Of a stretch of 20,443 nt of DNA, positions 8,937-19,268 are shown piece by piece; the first letter of the stretch is position 1; the number at the start of each line of letters is the position of its first letter. The DNA comes from Paraglomus occultum. Lineage: Eukaryota > Glomeromycota > Glomeromycetes > Paraglomerales > Paraglomeraceae. A program made the position numbers and the translations under genes. The stretch is from positions 1 to 20,443 of the forward strand of contig CAJVPJ010000628.1 in the NCBI GenBank assembly GCA_910592205.1. Direction: 5' to 3'. A model generated the notes under the pieces. It was not told the DNA's origin. It worked only from the letters and a program-made list of their open reading frames with translations, and ran no database searches.

Positions 8937-10133
8937 AATGGAAGTTAATGATATGGACGTGGCTGTGTAGTCTATGCATGATAGACCGTATGTCGAGATT
9001 GACCATCACCATAACGTAACGACGAAACGAAGACGGGTGATATATATGCAAATAGATAGATGCATTATGTAATATATATGAGTACGGTATGTGTGTGTTT
9101 ACCATCATCCCCTACGACTGAGCGAGGGGTCTTGCCAGATCTTTTTATAGATTAAGTAAGCACGATTTTTTCACCGAGTATTATGTCTTAAATAATTCTG
9201 TTTATGGTATTCGATCTACGTTTGTCTATCAACCCCAACTATAAATAGTAATGAGCGGTCAATTTGTTTGTTTGGGCGTAATTACGTCAAGTCTACGCTT
9301 ACTGTTCAAGTATCATTTATACACAAATGTCAAAAACGGGCTTCCCCTTTTATCGATGTGAAAAAAAAAAGCCATGCTGCATACAATAATGGCCTCAATT
9401 AGGTGCGGCAGATTTCCCTTTGTTTAATGAGATATGCCGATATGCCGGTACCTTAAAATTTTTCTATTGAGGCAAGAAAAATTACTGGCAAATAGTTTAC
9501 TCCCATAAAACATAAAGAGTTCCAGTCCGTAATTTAATACAAGATCGCTGGGAGGTAAATAACCGTTTTTAATTTTTTGGTCGAGCTAATTGCTCGAGTA
9601 CTGGGTTTGTGGGAAACGAGAATTTACGGACTGATGGCGGCAACAAACACTGATTTCCGTAAGGTATTACTAACTGTATACGCCTTGCAGAGATACTGGG
9701 CGGGAACGGGTTTCGTATGCACATTGTTCACGAGAACGACATGAAAACTTAATGGTTATTTCTACTGCCCGATTTATATAATTGTTATACGAACTAACTT
9801 GCATGTTTGAGTCACCAAAAACTGGTTTATTTTGCGTTCGCAACAAATATGACAAAAGGAAAACCAGATGGAATATCCAATTAATTGGCTATCTCGTAAT
9901 TGAAGTTATTTTAAAAATCGTGTTCCGCTCTGTTTAGTAATTTGTACACTCAGATGTGGCGTGATGTCAAAGACAATAATTATGCACGTTGAGCTACACA
10001 ATCCATAAATAGATATATAAAAAAGCAAATCTATTGATATACATGACGTTTACTATGCTTATTCGACCAACTTGTTCTTCGTTCATTCAGTCTAGATAAC
10101 GCTGTGATATAACATGTACTGTTGTTTACAACG
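8937..10133. other. Intergenic region, no gene seen
   Basis: AT-rich on average, with only short frames. A minus-strand frame at 8911-9108 is in a different phase from the candidate at 8706-8936 and has no known features. A foldback element is annotated at 9523-9633. The lower-coordinate side of the 68-aa gene lies at the end of this region (its 3' UTR). Confidence 0.4.
9523..9633. repeat. Possible MITE-like foldback element, 111 bp
   Basis: Terminal inverted repeats CAGTCCGTAA (9523-9532) and TTACGGACTG (9624-9633) match perfectly for 10 bp. Near the centre is a perfect 6-bp hairpin TCGAGC-taatt-GCTCGA. No target-site duplication is visible: the left flank reads AAGAGTTC and the right flank ATGGCGGC. 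It may therefore be a degenerate element or a chance structure. Confidence 0.3.
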
Positions 10134-10568
10134 CTAGAAATTGTTAAACCAATACCACGTTATAACAATAGCTATTAGACCGAAAATAAGATATTCTGGT
10201 TGGGTACCTTGTTTCTTGTCACCTCTTTCACAATTGCAACGATCTTCGGGCTTCACATCTCGCATGACTGTTAAAATATGTACAAACAAAGGTATATGGC
10301 TTTAGAAGGGGTGTTAAACAAACTATTAAGGAATGCTCAATAACGGCGATTCTTATTTGCAGAAGCAACCGAATATATGCATGCATGGTGGCTTAGGTAA
10401 TCTGATGTGCATGTACCTTGCTCAACATGTTTCCCGCACCCTCGCCAAGTGATTTTCTGACAGTTGGCACAGAGTACTTTCTAAAATTTAAGAGATAATC
10501 GAATTAACAGTGAATATTATAGAGTGTCGGTTGCTTGTAAAATTCTATAGTTTGCTTACCATACACAT
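10134..10568 (-). CDS. 68-aa Cys-rich tail-anchored protein (3 exons)
   Basis: Coding exons are 10568-10560 (nine bases, MCM), 10480-10417 and 10267-10134. The introns are 79 nt (GTAAGC/TTTAG) and 149 nt (GTACAT/AACAG). The product has 68 aa. Residues 2-37 carry KVLCANCQKITWRGCGKHVE and then PEDRCNC: C7-x2-C10, W15, G17-C18-G19, H21, C35-x-C37, a likely zinc-binding knuckle. Residues 50-65 (YLIFGLIAIVITWYWF) form one membrane segment almost at the C-terminus, so the Cys-rich part should face the cytosol. Small eukaryotic proteins with 'CxxCxKxTWxGCGxH...RCxC' are conserved but, to my knowledge, without a clear function. The model is supported by the motif, which spans all three exons and is only complete after splicing. 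Confidence 0.8.
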
Positions 10569-10653
10569 TTTGGCAAAATTGTAATATTGAAACAATAAAC
10601 TTTGTTTTATGTCTTTTTACCCGTACTCGAATTGTATTTGTCTTTTTGTGATG

Positions 10654-10696
10654 CTGTTTTCTTGTTGTTGCTGTTTTCTTGTTGTTGCTGTTGTTG
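10654..10696 (+). repeat. Short tandem repeat, 17-nt unit
   Basis: CTGTTTTCTTGTTGTTG occurs twice in a row (10654-10670 and 10671-10687), followed by CTGTTGTTG. On the minus strand this is a CAA-rich tract about 90 bases upstream of the start codon of the 68-aa gene, so it is likely in its 5' UTR. Confidence 0.75.
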
Positions 10697-11364
10697 TGAG
10701 ATTGTCGGTAGGTCTTATTGTCCAGAATGCTCCTATTTGTACTTGCTCAAACAACCCGTTCATGATTTGTAATAACCCCGTTTAAGGTTATCATCTCCGA
10801 AGCTTGCCGAAAATTTCCGACATGCGTCCGTAAACATTTAGCCGCCGACCTTATTTACTATTGCCAATCGAGCTATCGGAGCCGCCCGCCGAGCTTTATA
10901 ATTTCGGCTACCCATTTTTGTCCGATAAAGTGTTCATCATATCCGAATATGGTAATGGTCCACTATGTGAACACAAAGCATGTTATCATTTTCGATAAAG
11001 TGATTCAACATTAAAAGCTCTCTTAGTGATGTTACTCTGATCATGTATTAAGCAAATTTCTGTGCTTGAAAAGCCTTTTACTACCGCTCAATTAATATAT
11101 ATTTAGCAATTCGTTGTTATAATGAACGCATATCTGGCCGTAATAATTTCAACGTGGTCAAGTATTCAGCTAGCCAGATTAATAAAACTCTTACGGAAAT
11201 TTGAAATGTTTTTTAGAATAGTCGATACTAATTCTGTTTTAGAGTTTTGAGGTCTTTATTCAACACACATGTAATTTTTGTTTTGGGTGTTCTTTATGTT
11301 TGAATAGTTGAAAACACCAATGTTGTTTTTTTTATATTCAGAGCACGTCATTATAACCTCAAAT

Positions 11365-11435
11365 GGGTTTAACTCGTTGAAAACGAGAACAGCCGTCTCA
11401 GTTAACTGAGTGAGGTGTTCTGAACCCGAACTCAT
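11365..11435. repeat. Palindromic dispersed repeat, copy C
   Basis: Centre CTCAGTTAACTGAG (11397-11410) is a perfect 14-bp palindrome. Around it are pairs GAACA/TGTTC and GGGTT/AACCC, so the whole stretch can fold as a cruciform. An adjacent hairpin CTCGTT-gaa-AACGAG is at 11373-11387. Shares GTCTCAGTT and TTCTGAAC words with copies A and B. Confidence 0.5.
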
Positions 11436-12519
11436 TTATAAAAAAATGGGATTATTTTTTGGGATATAAAGCCTTAAGCAAGTGATTAAAAACTTAAAGT
11501 CAAACAAACAAAAACAATTTAGTTACAGTAAAAACATTGTCTTTTGGCTTTAGTTAAACGGGTTGAAAAAGAATGTGAAAAGAAAGATTGAAATATAATT
11601 ATCTAATTAAAATTTAATAATATGAATTGAAGAGTTATTATTATAGTTTTAAATTTTTATTAGCAAACCTAAATTATTTAATACTATGTAATTAGTATTA
11701 ATATAATAAAGTACGCCCATGATAAATTTGCTTGTTATTAAGTAGTTGCATGTTTTGAGTATGAATTTTGAGTCTAATATAGTTTCCAATTTCCGACTCA
11801 ATCACCTGTCAGCCAGTCTCGTTAATTACTTGATTACATACTATTTCTTGGAAAACAAATCAAAAAGTTGAGTTTTGAATAATAATTAACTGCTGTAATT
11901 TGTCAAGATAAACTAAAGTCTTTGATACCAGTAAGCTTGTTACTGATTTTTGGGTCTAAAAGAGTAAAGCTTTTATTTTTCTTTTTCTCCCAGAGAAGCA
12001 GTGGTAAAGGTATATCTTTTAATTTTCTAATTATTGGTCCCAATTTTATAACTATTCAGGAATTTAACTCACGGTTATAAATTAGAATATTTACTGTAAA
12101 TTAAAAACTGGTCGTAAAATTAACGAGTCGAGACTGTCAAATTAATTATTTGTAATAAACGGTGTTGATACTTGTATGTCATTTTATTCAAAGTGGGCAT
12201 GGAGTTGTAATTATATGCTTCAAATTTTATTCCCATTGTTCGAGAAAGAAGAGCATAAATAATTAGTCCGCAAATAAAGTTGTAAAGCTATATGTAATAT
12301 GGTGTAACAGAAATGAACAAGAAGAACGTCGTAAGGTATTATCAAACTTTATTCATTATGTCTTGGTTTACTATTTTAAATACTGCAACAGCCCAATTCG
12401 TCGTTAGCGCTCTGTGTTAAGTCAATAATTATGTCATTATATATAATTCCAATGTCGCTTTTGCAGTCATAAGCTCAATTTTCCAACATTAGTCTGAGAC
12501 TACTGGTAAATACCATTGG

Positions 12520-12586
12520 AGATGTTTGAAACTTGTCTCAATTCCGAACCCAGACACAACAGTTTCAGGTGTCTCAGTCCAAACAT
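12520..12586 (-). repeat. Palindromic dispersed repeat, copy D
   Basis: Read on the minus strand it contains GACTGAGACACC and TCTGGGTTCGGAATTGAGAC, close to copy A in the opposite orientation. It is bounded by ATGTTTG and CAAACAT, a 7-bp terminal inverted repeat. Confidence 0.5.
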
Positions 12587-13000
12587 ACATTAGTTACCAC
12601 TAATAAATACGTCGTTATACAACCTTCATAATACGACGTGAAATAGTGTTATTATTCCCTTATTACTAGTAGTTTACCGTTTACGTTTTTTATTTTAGTC
12701 TTATATTAAAATTGGATGCGGATGGGCGCCAATTATCGGTATTGATTATTTAGTTTTTCTAACCCGTGACTAATAATTTGCCAACATGAAAAACGACGCA
12801 GGTCGTGCATTTCATAATAACTTCAAGTTTTAATCAGATTGTGTGTTCATTACAAATATATTACGCTCGCCCTTAATAACTGTTCTTTGTTGCTTTATTG
12901 CAATAATAAGATTTAGGCAAGATTGCCTCATCACACACGCTGCTTCGTACTGACATTGCTAAGTTATAATTAAATAGGAATTATTTTGACCGTTCCTACG

Positions 13001-13039
13001 AATACTGTCTAACAAAAAAGCTACTGAATAGACAGTATT
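13001..13039. repeat. 11-bp inverted repeat
   Basis: AATACTGTCTA (13001-13011) and TAGACAGTATT (13029-13039) are perfectly complementary with a 17-nt loop. It lies about 400 bases past the stop codon of the dephospho-CoA kinase gene. Function unknown. Confidence 0.6.
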
Positions 13040-13441
13040 TTTATTTAAACCGTTTGGCTGTTAAGGCAATATTTCCGTGGCGGTATAGTCCGCTTTCGCT
13101 TTGTTTATTATTACAATTAGGACATATCTTTTTTGAATATTTCGTTTGAGTAAATATATTCTGTATGGCATGGTTGATGTCTGCTACCAATATCAGATGC
13201 TATCTCGATGATGTAAAAAATAATTTACAGTACTTGAATTTTCTCACTTGCTAATATCGTTCAATACTATAATTAGAAAATGTTCTATGCAAAAACAAGA
13301 GTGAAAAGGTTAAGCGGCATAAACAGATTGACTGTTGTACCCGGACAAAATCATAGACCAAACTGTACAAGTGTACAATCTCTTCCCAACGTCCAATTCT
13401 CGTTCAACGTTTTTTAAATACACATATTCCCTCAAACCAAA

Positions 13442-14311
13442 CTACCTGTTCACCAAATGCAACAATCCATAAGCAGCAGCAACAGGCGGCAATAACCACG
13501 TCAATAGCCAATTCCACAATGTTGGTTTGATCTTGGCAACGATTTGATTCACTTGTCGTTCAGTCTCTGACAAATCTCCTGAATTATCGATTACGTAATC
13601 AGCATATCGCACTTTTTCTTTTATCGGCATCTGGGCTGCTATTCTTTCTCTGGCACTTTGCTCAGATAGACCGTCTCGTCGCATCATGCGATTTATTTGT
13701 AATTGTTCGGAACTAACCATAGAAAAAAGAACGCACATTAAAAGAAACAAAATATATTAGTCCAATGAAAAAAAGAACAAATAAAATCAATCGTTAAGCA
13801 AATTAAAAAAAAATACACCATTCTCACCAATACACTACAATGTTGGCACTCATATATTTGTGCAATTTTCCCTCTATCAGCAAAGGAGCATCCAACACGA
13901 CAAGGCTTTCTCCCTTTATCCAGTACCATACAACTAGCTTGAAAATCTCTCTTCTTATAAACGGATGTACACATCGATTGAGCAGCTTTCTCTTATCTTC
14001 ATTTGAAAATATAATATTGCCCAACTTTGTTCTATCCAACGTGCCATCGCTAAGTAAAATGTCTTTGGAAAAGTTCCTGATTATCAGATTATAAGCTGGC
14101 TTCCCTGGTTCCACTACCTTGCGCGCCAAGTAATCGGCATCAATGACTGGTATCCTGTGCCGCTGTATCATTTTAGAGACGGTCGACTTTCCTATTGAAA
14201 GAAATGGGAGGGAGAGAGACGTGTTTGTAGAATTACACGTTTGCGAGCAGCCAAATGCGTTGTTCATTACCAACCCGACGCAATGCCGCCCGTCAGTCCA
14301 ACAATCTTCAT
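13442..14311 (-). CDS. Dephospho-CoA kinase (3 exons)
   Basis: Transfers phosphate from ATP to the 3'-OH of dephospho-CoA, the last step of CoA synthesis. Exons are 14311-14275, 14191-13828 and 13712-13442. The introns are 83 nt (GTTGGT/ATAG) and 115 nt (GTGAGA/TTAG). The product has 223 aa. The N-terminus MKIVGLTGGIASGKST carries the P-loop (8-16). VIDADYLAR (28-36) is the substrate-side Asp motif, DAPLLIEG (113-120) the core strand, and VVYCSEQLQINRMMRRDG plus AAQMPIKEKVRYADYVIDN the lid/C-terminal motifs of the CoaE family. Residues 196-223 (KPTLWNWLLTWLLPPVAAAY and on) add a hydrophobic tail that probably anchors the enzyme to a membrane, as in many fungal homologues. All motifs are intact. 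The first intron splits the codon of the P-loop Gly13. The name CoaE is bacterial usage, so no symbol is given. Confidence 0.93.
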
Positions 14312-14647
14312 ACTTTCTTTTTCCTCCACTGGTGGAGAATAGGGGGGAGGGCAAGGACGTTTTTCAGGCATCATTATGTTATTTTATGATCGACAAAAAA
14401 AGATAATCACGTGGAATCAATGTGACGTTTAAGCTTAAATAAAGTTGCATTATCTTTTGATATTTCTTAATTTATTATTTTACATAAAAATAGTGCATAT
14501 TAATATGTTTTTGGGTTCGGAGATGGGGGTTGCGAGTATGTTTACAAATGCTGTTGGTAAGAATTGTCCAAAATGCCAAAAATTCAGTCTATACTGGTAT
14601 TGTAGAGTATATGCAAATAAATATCAATATACAGTGAAGAATAGAGT
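14312..14647. other. Spacer between P450 3' end and dephospho-CoA kinase start
   Basis: This 336-bp stretch should hold the promoter of the kinase gene (reading leftwards) and the 3' UTR of the P450 gene. Short plus-strand frames here are shadows without features. Confidence 0.5.
14408..14413. promoter_or_regulatory. E-box (CACGTG) upstream of dephospho-CoA kinase
   Basis: A perfect CACGTG palindrome 97 bases upstream of the kinase ATG, in position for a bHLH-factor site. It is a single six-base match, so chance is possible. Confidence 0.3.
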
Positions 14648-17087
14648 CTAACGTTCATAGAATTGGACATTATATGCTCTGCTCTTAAAAGCGGGTGTTA
14701 GATATTGCACCATGTCAAGGTCCTGTCCGGGTATTTCTTCTAATCTGTATCGGTGTAACAAAGTGGCAACCAGCAGCCGCATTTCTTGTAGAGCAAAACT
14801 AAATTGAGATTGCAAGTTAGTAAATTGGTTCGATTCGCAGTTTCGACTCTAAAGCAACAAATTTTGTTATGACCAACTTACTTGCTACCAATACAATTAC
14901 GAGAACCTATACATCACGTTTAATGATTAAACATATTAGCAAACTTTGTCCGCTTTCAGTTCGCCATTGATCAAGTAAACATTAAATCTTTTAAATACCT
15001 GCGGAGAATGGATAGAACGCATCCTTGGGTAAATTATCGGGATCTAACCACCGTTCCGGTACGAATTCCTCGACGTTATCTCCCCAAACGTCGGCTGAAT
15101 GATGTAGTGCATATATGTTGGCGGATATTTGAGTCTGCGGAGTATAATAGATTGTCAAGCTTGGATTAGTAACTCATCTCCCACTTTCACTCACATTCTC
15201 AATCTCATATACATACGTTGGCTGGTATCACATATCCACATAGTATTATGTCTTCGACTGTTCTCTTGGTAGGACCGGTTGCTAATAAAATAAAGAATTG
15301 TTAACATTGGTGTCCACTCGTAATATCTGCTAAACATATTATTTTTCACTTCTAACCACAACTCACCAAGAGCAACAGGCCATAATCTCATTGCCTCATT
15401 TATAACGGCATTTAAATAAGGTAATTTTTTCAATATTTCATGTGGAGGCAACTCATCTTTCGGTACTCCTTCCAGTGCCTCGTCCAACTCTTCCAACAGT
15501 GCTGCCTTTTTTTCAGAATTTTGAAGCAATAGCATAATTATGATAGTAATGCTCCAGCCTGTTGTGTCACTACCAGCGATCATGAATTCAATCACTTGGG
15601 TGATGAGTTGATCGTCCGTCAGACCCTGGCCCTCTGAGCTGCCAGCATCAAGTAAGAGCTGTAAAAGGTCTTGGCGCATTGGTACGACATCATTTCGACG
15701 TTCGCTTATTAATTTGTCCATGAACTAGATGGGAAGTGAGCATGTCGAAGTTAAACAACGATATACCATGATTATTAATTGTTTCTCGTCCATACTAACA
15801 ACCTCATAAACTGGCTTTCAGATGTACTAACCTCTTTCAGGTACAAGGGATCTTTTGCAAAATAACCGTAAAACGGAATGACTGATTTCAAGGTTACGTA
15901 TCTCAAACTTCGGTTCACCTCATCTGGTAATGGATGGTACCCAGTCTTAACTAATCCAAACGATCCTCCGAAAGCCGTCTCTCCTATAATATCCAACGTG
16001 ACATACTGAAGCATTTTATAGAGATTAAGAGTCATTCCGTTTTTCCTTAGAAAGTCGAGCAATTGGGAATCTATCGTCTCCACAAAGTCATAGACACACG
16101 AATGCATGAGAGGTTCAAACGAAGATATGGCTTTCATGCCAAAGGCATGGGACAACAGTCGTCTCTTTTGGAAATTGAGAGAACCAGTGAGTTTTTTGGT
16201 TAAGCAAAGAACACAAAAGGTAGATATTATGAATCTATCGTTGCATTTTTACCCGTTGTCGATGGAAACTTCGATCACTGAAACAGCGAAGGGACAAATT
16301 GTTATTGTCAATTCATCTTGTTGATTTGCATCGAGATGTCTGATCAGTTTTGGGAAAAATACTTACAGCGCTGTGAATAGGGTTGGAATGTCTGGGCGAG
16401 CTCGAAATCGTAAATAAAGAGGGCTCTTGGGCAACTCCTAAAGGTACAGTTGTGTTAATTTAAAATGCAAGTAACTCGATCATTGTCTTTTGATTGTATA
16501 TATACCTTTGTTACAAGTATCTGCAACGTCGACAAGATCAATTAAGTTAGAATTCGCATTATTATAATTGCTTAATATCGTAAAGAGTTCTTCATAACAT
16601 TTACCTGTTTAATGGCGTCCTTATCGCCTACCGACAGAAATTCATCGCCTAGTTGACCAAGAAACCATAAAAGAGTTTATCTTCACGCATTCAATCGGCT
16701 CATTCCACCATTACCAGTTTCTTTAGGGTTGACTCTTAAGAATCACAGTTTAACTCACCGATTTTTACAATTGGTCCATACTTTTTATGGAGCGTTCGTG
16801 TCCATTTCCATACAGTTCCGGTTGCTTGAAGATATATTATTTTTATCACCGTGAAGGAGTAGAATGGTCCTGGAATGTGAGACAGGCGGCCATGGAAATT
16901 GACGTAAAGGGACTGGATAATATAATAATGACAAAGCATTTTTTTAGTGTTTTGGTAGTAAACAATGAACTTTGATCCATGAAACAGTGCCGTAAAGGTT
17001 TACCACGACGAATTTCTTGATTACGAACGAGACGATAAGCAAAGCTAGAACGCTTGGTATATTGAGAGTAAACGACATTCCGTACAT
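14648..17087 (-). CDS. Cytochrome P450 monooxygenase, ER-anchored (12 exons)
   Basis: Exons: 17087-17004, 16912-16759, 16648-16605, 16520-16506 (15 nt), 16437-16367, 16277-16253, 16164-15796, 15724-15367, 15281-15217, 15134-14999, 14906-14882 and 14798-14648. All eleven introns are GT-AG, 68-110 nt. The joined frame is 498 aa with no internal stop. Residues 8-23 form the N-terminal signal anchor, and SHIPGPF is the Pro-rich hinge. The oxygen-binding I-helix is AGSDTT (304-309), the K-helix ExxR is EAMR (364-367), the meander is PERW (421-424), and the heme loop is FSAGSRNCIG (438-447) with Cys445 as iron ligand. The RRRLLSHAF C-helix block is also intact. An NADPH-P450 reductase should supply electrons. 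The substrate cannot be told, and the CYP family is not assigned. The end of exon 7 (...QFMRLL) is the least certain boundary. Confidence 0.92.
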
Positions 17088-18475
17088 GTTGTCTTGGTTA
17101 CTCTGTTTGGATTCACGCCGACAGTTTTATAGGATCGAGAACGGATATTCTTTATCATTATCGATATAGGTGAACCTCTCATTGCGTACAGCGTTATCTA
17201 TGTGCAGGTCGTTGATAAGAGAAAGCGCCACAAGGATCATACGATTACTAAGTGTTTTAGATTTGGCGTGAACGATTTAAGAATGATAAGGCAAAATTCC
17301 AGCCGTGATTATCCGAATTACCCCAACAAGATTAGATTACGGATAAGATCATCAACTGTCTAAAAAGGAATTATGTTAATTAATTATACTGTAATAGTGA
17401 GATTATCGCATATTACTAATTGTATTCAACGATTAACGTTTCACCGCATATGGACCTCACCACACATTTTTAATGTCTCAGGCCGGAAGATATGTCCGAA
17501 GGGAATGGTTGGCAAAATACCCAGTATTGGGATTTGGTTAGACTGGAGATTGAGAATCAAAGCCTATAAAGGGCTAGTGTTGACAAAATAGCTCAAATAG
17601 CCAATAACGAGACGATGTTGGACTTTTCGTTCAACGTTAGGTGGGATCGTAAGCTTAAACTTTAATCTGACCAATATAATGGTATCATAGAAGCAAGGCC
17701 AACGAAGTGAATATCTACGCAGACGATCGAATAGACGGTGTTATTAACCGAACCGTCCCGATGAGCTTTAATGTCTGGTTAGATGCGGCCTTTCCGACTG
17801 CGGGCGCTATACATTCACTTTACAAAGGAAAATGCGTTCTACTGAAAGAATTCCTTGTTACGAAAGCAGAACGGAGATCGATTGTGGCTTGTCAATAACT
17901 CCTTTTCACCCATTACTATATATTTATCGGCTAAAAAAGTTGCCGAGACGTGTATGTTCAACGGTAGACGACTCATGGAAAAAGGTAGGAGTTACGTTTA
18001 AAGATCGATCATAAGCTAATTATTACTCGTCGTATAATGATAGTTCGCGAGATTTGTCTGTCATATGAAAGCTAAAGATATTATTCATTTCCCCATCTTT
18101 GTACGAACAACAGATAGTCGTCTACTCCAATCAGACAATGAATATAGGCATGCCTATACAGAGACAGAAAGGTCTTCGCAAATCTCACACTGCTCCGTAT
18201 CCCGCTCCCATTGCTGGCCATATAGTTTAACCGACCGAAAACTACTGGAGAAGCAATGATAGTAGCATGAGGTATGCGTGTCTACAAGTTAATATTGAAC
18301 AGCTGTGGAAAATGAAGCGCATGGGTTTGTGTATTACAAATAACTAATGTTTGAATCTTCCAGATGCGTGGATGCTCCGAAACCACCGGGAGCCTCATCG
18401 ACAATATTGAAGGACTTTAGCTTCAGATTTGATTTCATTTGCGCACCTTGTCTTCATACTGTACCTGCAACTGAA
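17088..18475. other. Intergenic region upstream of the P450 gene, no secure gene
   Basis: The first few hundred bases should contain the P450 promoter. Beyond that, several short frames on both strands look mildly coding-like: plus-strand 17472-17540 starting MSQAGRYVRREW; minus-strand about 18260-18075 with GIRSSVRFAKTFLSLYRHAY. None has a domain, and I could not join them by splicing. Probably decayed genic or repeat DNA. Confidence 0.4.
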
Positions 18476-18919
18476 TCAAAATGATCTCTTCTGCATCTCG
18501 TCTATTCTATTTCTGAACTTGGCAAGCTGAAGTCTGGTGCAGGAGGTAGCCGATGAGTAACCGCAGCTATTTATTATTATTGGTTTACACAGGTCTCCAG
18601 TAGGTAAGAACTTACTATTACTAGAATATTTATTCTCTTTCTCAAAATATGATGAGGGTCTTGCATCATTATGATATATGGATTTCATATTATAGTCCTT
18701 GTCCAGACATTCAATAATGTCGTGAATATCCGTCCTCCTAAATATTTCCACTTCGGGACGCTTGTCAGGATCAGCATCACAACAGCGTTGATCAAGGTCC
18801 TTGCTAAATCAAGCGTCAGTGGTCATCGTCCACCCCAAAATATTGCATGATAATATTAAATCTGTCTGTTTCGAAAAGCTAACTCACCAGTGGCAATAAA
18901 ATACCAAAGGAATATATGT
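18476..18919 (-). pseudogene. Protein kinase C-lobe remnant
   Basis: A 32-nt exon at 18919-18888 reads (D)IYSFGILLPL, the DxYSFG block of kinase subdomain IX, bordered by an ACAG acceptor and a GTGAGT donor. The next in-frame segment, from about 18799 (acceptor GCAAG), reads DLDQRCCDADPDKRPEV, the 'RCWDADPxKRP' block near the end of tyrosine-kinase-like domains, with the usual Trp changed to Cys. It continues to a stop at 18476. About 40-45 residues normally between these blocks are absent, and no HRD, DFG or APE motif lies upstream before the Sel1 gene. It is thus a truncated, deleted copy. The family resembles the kinases often linked to Sel1 repeats in Glomeromycotina. The exon joins are tentative. 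Confidence 0.6.
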
Positions 18920-19268
18920 CTGTTTTTTTGTAAATTTGCAAGAATGAAGAAAGGAATTAATAAACCACTAACTCTCAATAATTATTTGGTGTATCAGTAT
19001 GTACATTTTTCTTGAACCCTAACATGGATTATACTCTACTTGTAATTGTGTATGACAACAAATAGCAATAGTAAAATTATTGTTATTAGTTGCTGTTCAT
19101 ATTATTATAGCACTTTTATCCTTGTTGCAATGCTACAACTTTAAAGTTTATTTGATAGACCATTTACATGATAAATTTGTTAAAAAGATATAATAATAAT
19201 AACACTTAATCTATTACCAGTAACAAATAAATTAAAGCAGCAGCTCTTATTCATCTTATGTTCTTATT
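18920..19268. other. Spacer between kinase remnant and Sel1 gene
   Basis: AT-rich, about 350 bp, with no kinase motif and no frame of note. AATAAA on the minus strand overlaps the Sel1 stop codon (19265-19270) and further A/T-rich words follow, consistent with the 3' UTR of the Sel1 gene. Confidence 0.45.

Larger units (their letters stand above)
10569..13441. other. Long AT-rich intergenic region, no gene seen
   Basis: The 10740-10930 part is less AT-rich, has several CCGA/TCGG words and a CCAAT core (GCCAAT at about 10862), and is the likely promoter of the 68-aa gene. From about 11000 to 13440 no frame on either strand looks coding. It holds repeat copies C and D, small perfect hairpins (CAGTAA/TTACTG near 11930; AGGCAAGATTGCCT near 12915), and an 11-bp inverted repeat at 13001-13039. 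Confidence 0.45.

Noticed and set aside
11996-12006. AAGCAGTGGTA, the first bases of a common cDNA adaptor
   Set aside because: Only 11 bases match, the rest of the adaptor is absent, and the flanks are ordinary AT-rich DNA.
14826-14840. GGTTCGATTCG, like a tRNA T-arm
   Set aside because: No acceptor stem, D-arm or anticodon arm fits around it, and it lies inside an intron of the P450 gene.
17707-17898. Frame starting NIYADD, reminiscent of a LINE reverse transcriptase YADD box
   Set aside because: The rest of the frame has no RT features, it starts at a non-ATG codon, and neighbouring frames show no endonuclease or other RT blocks.
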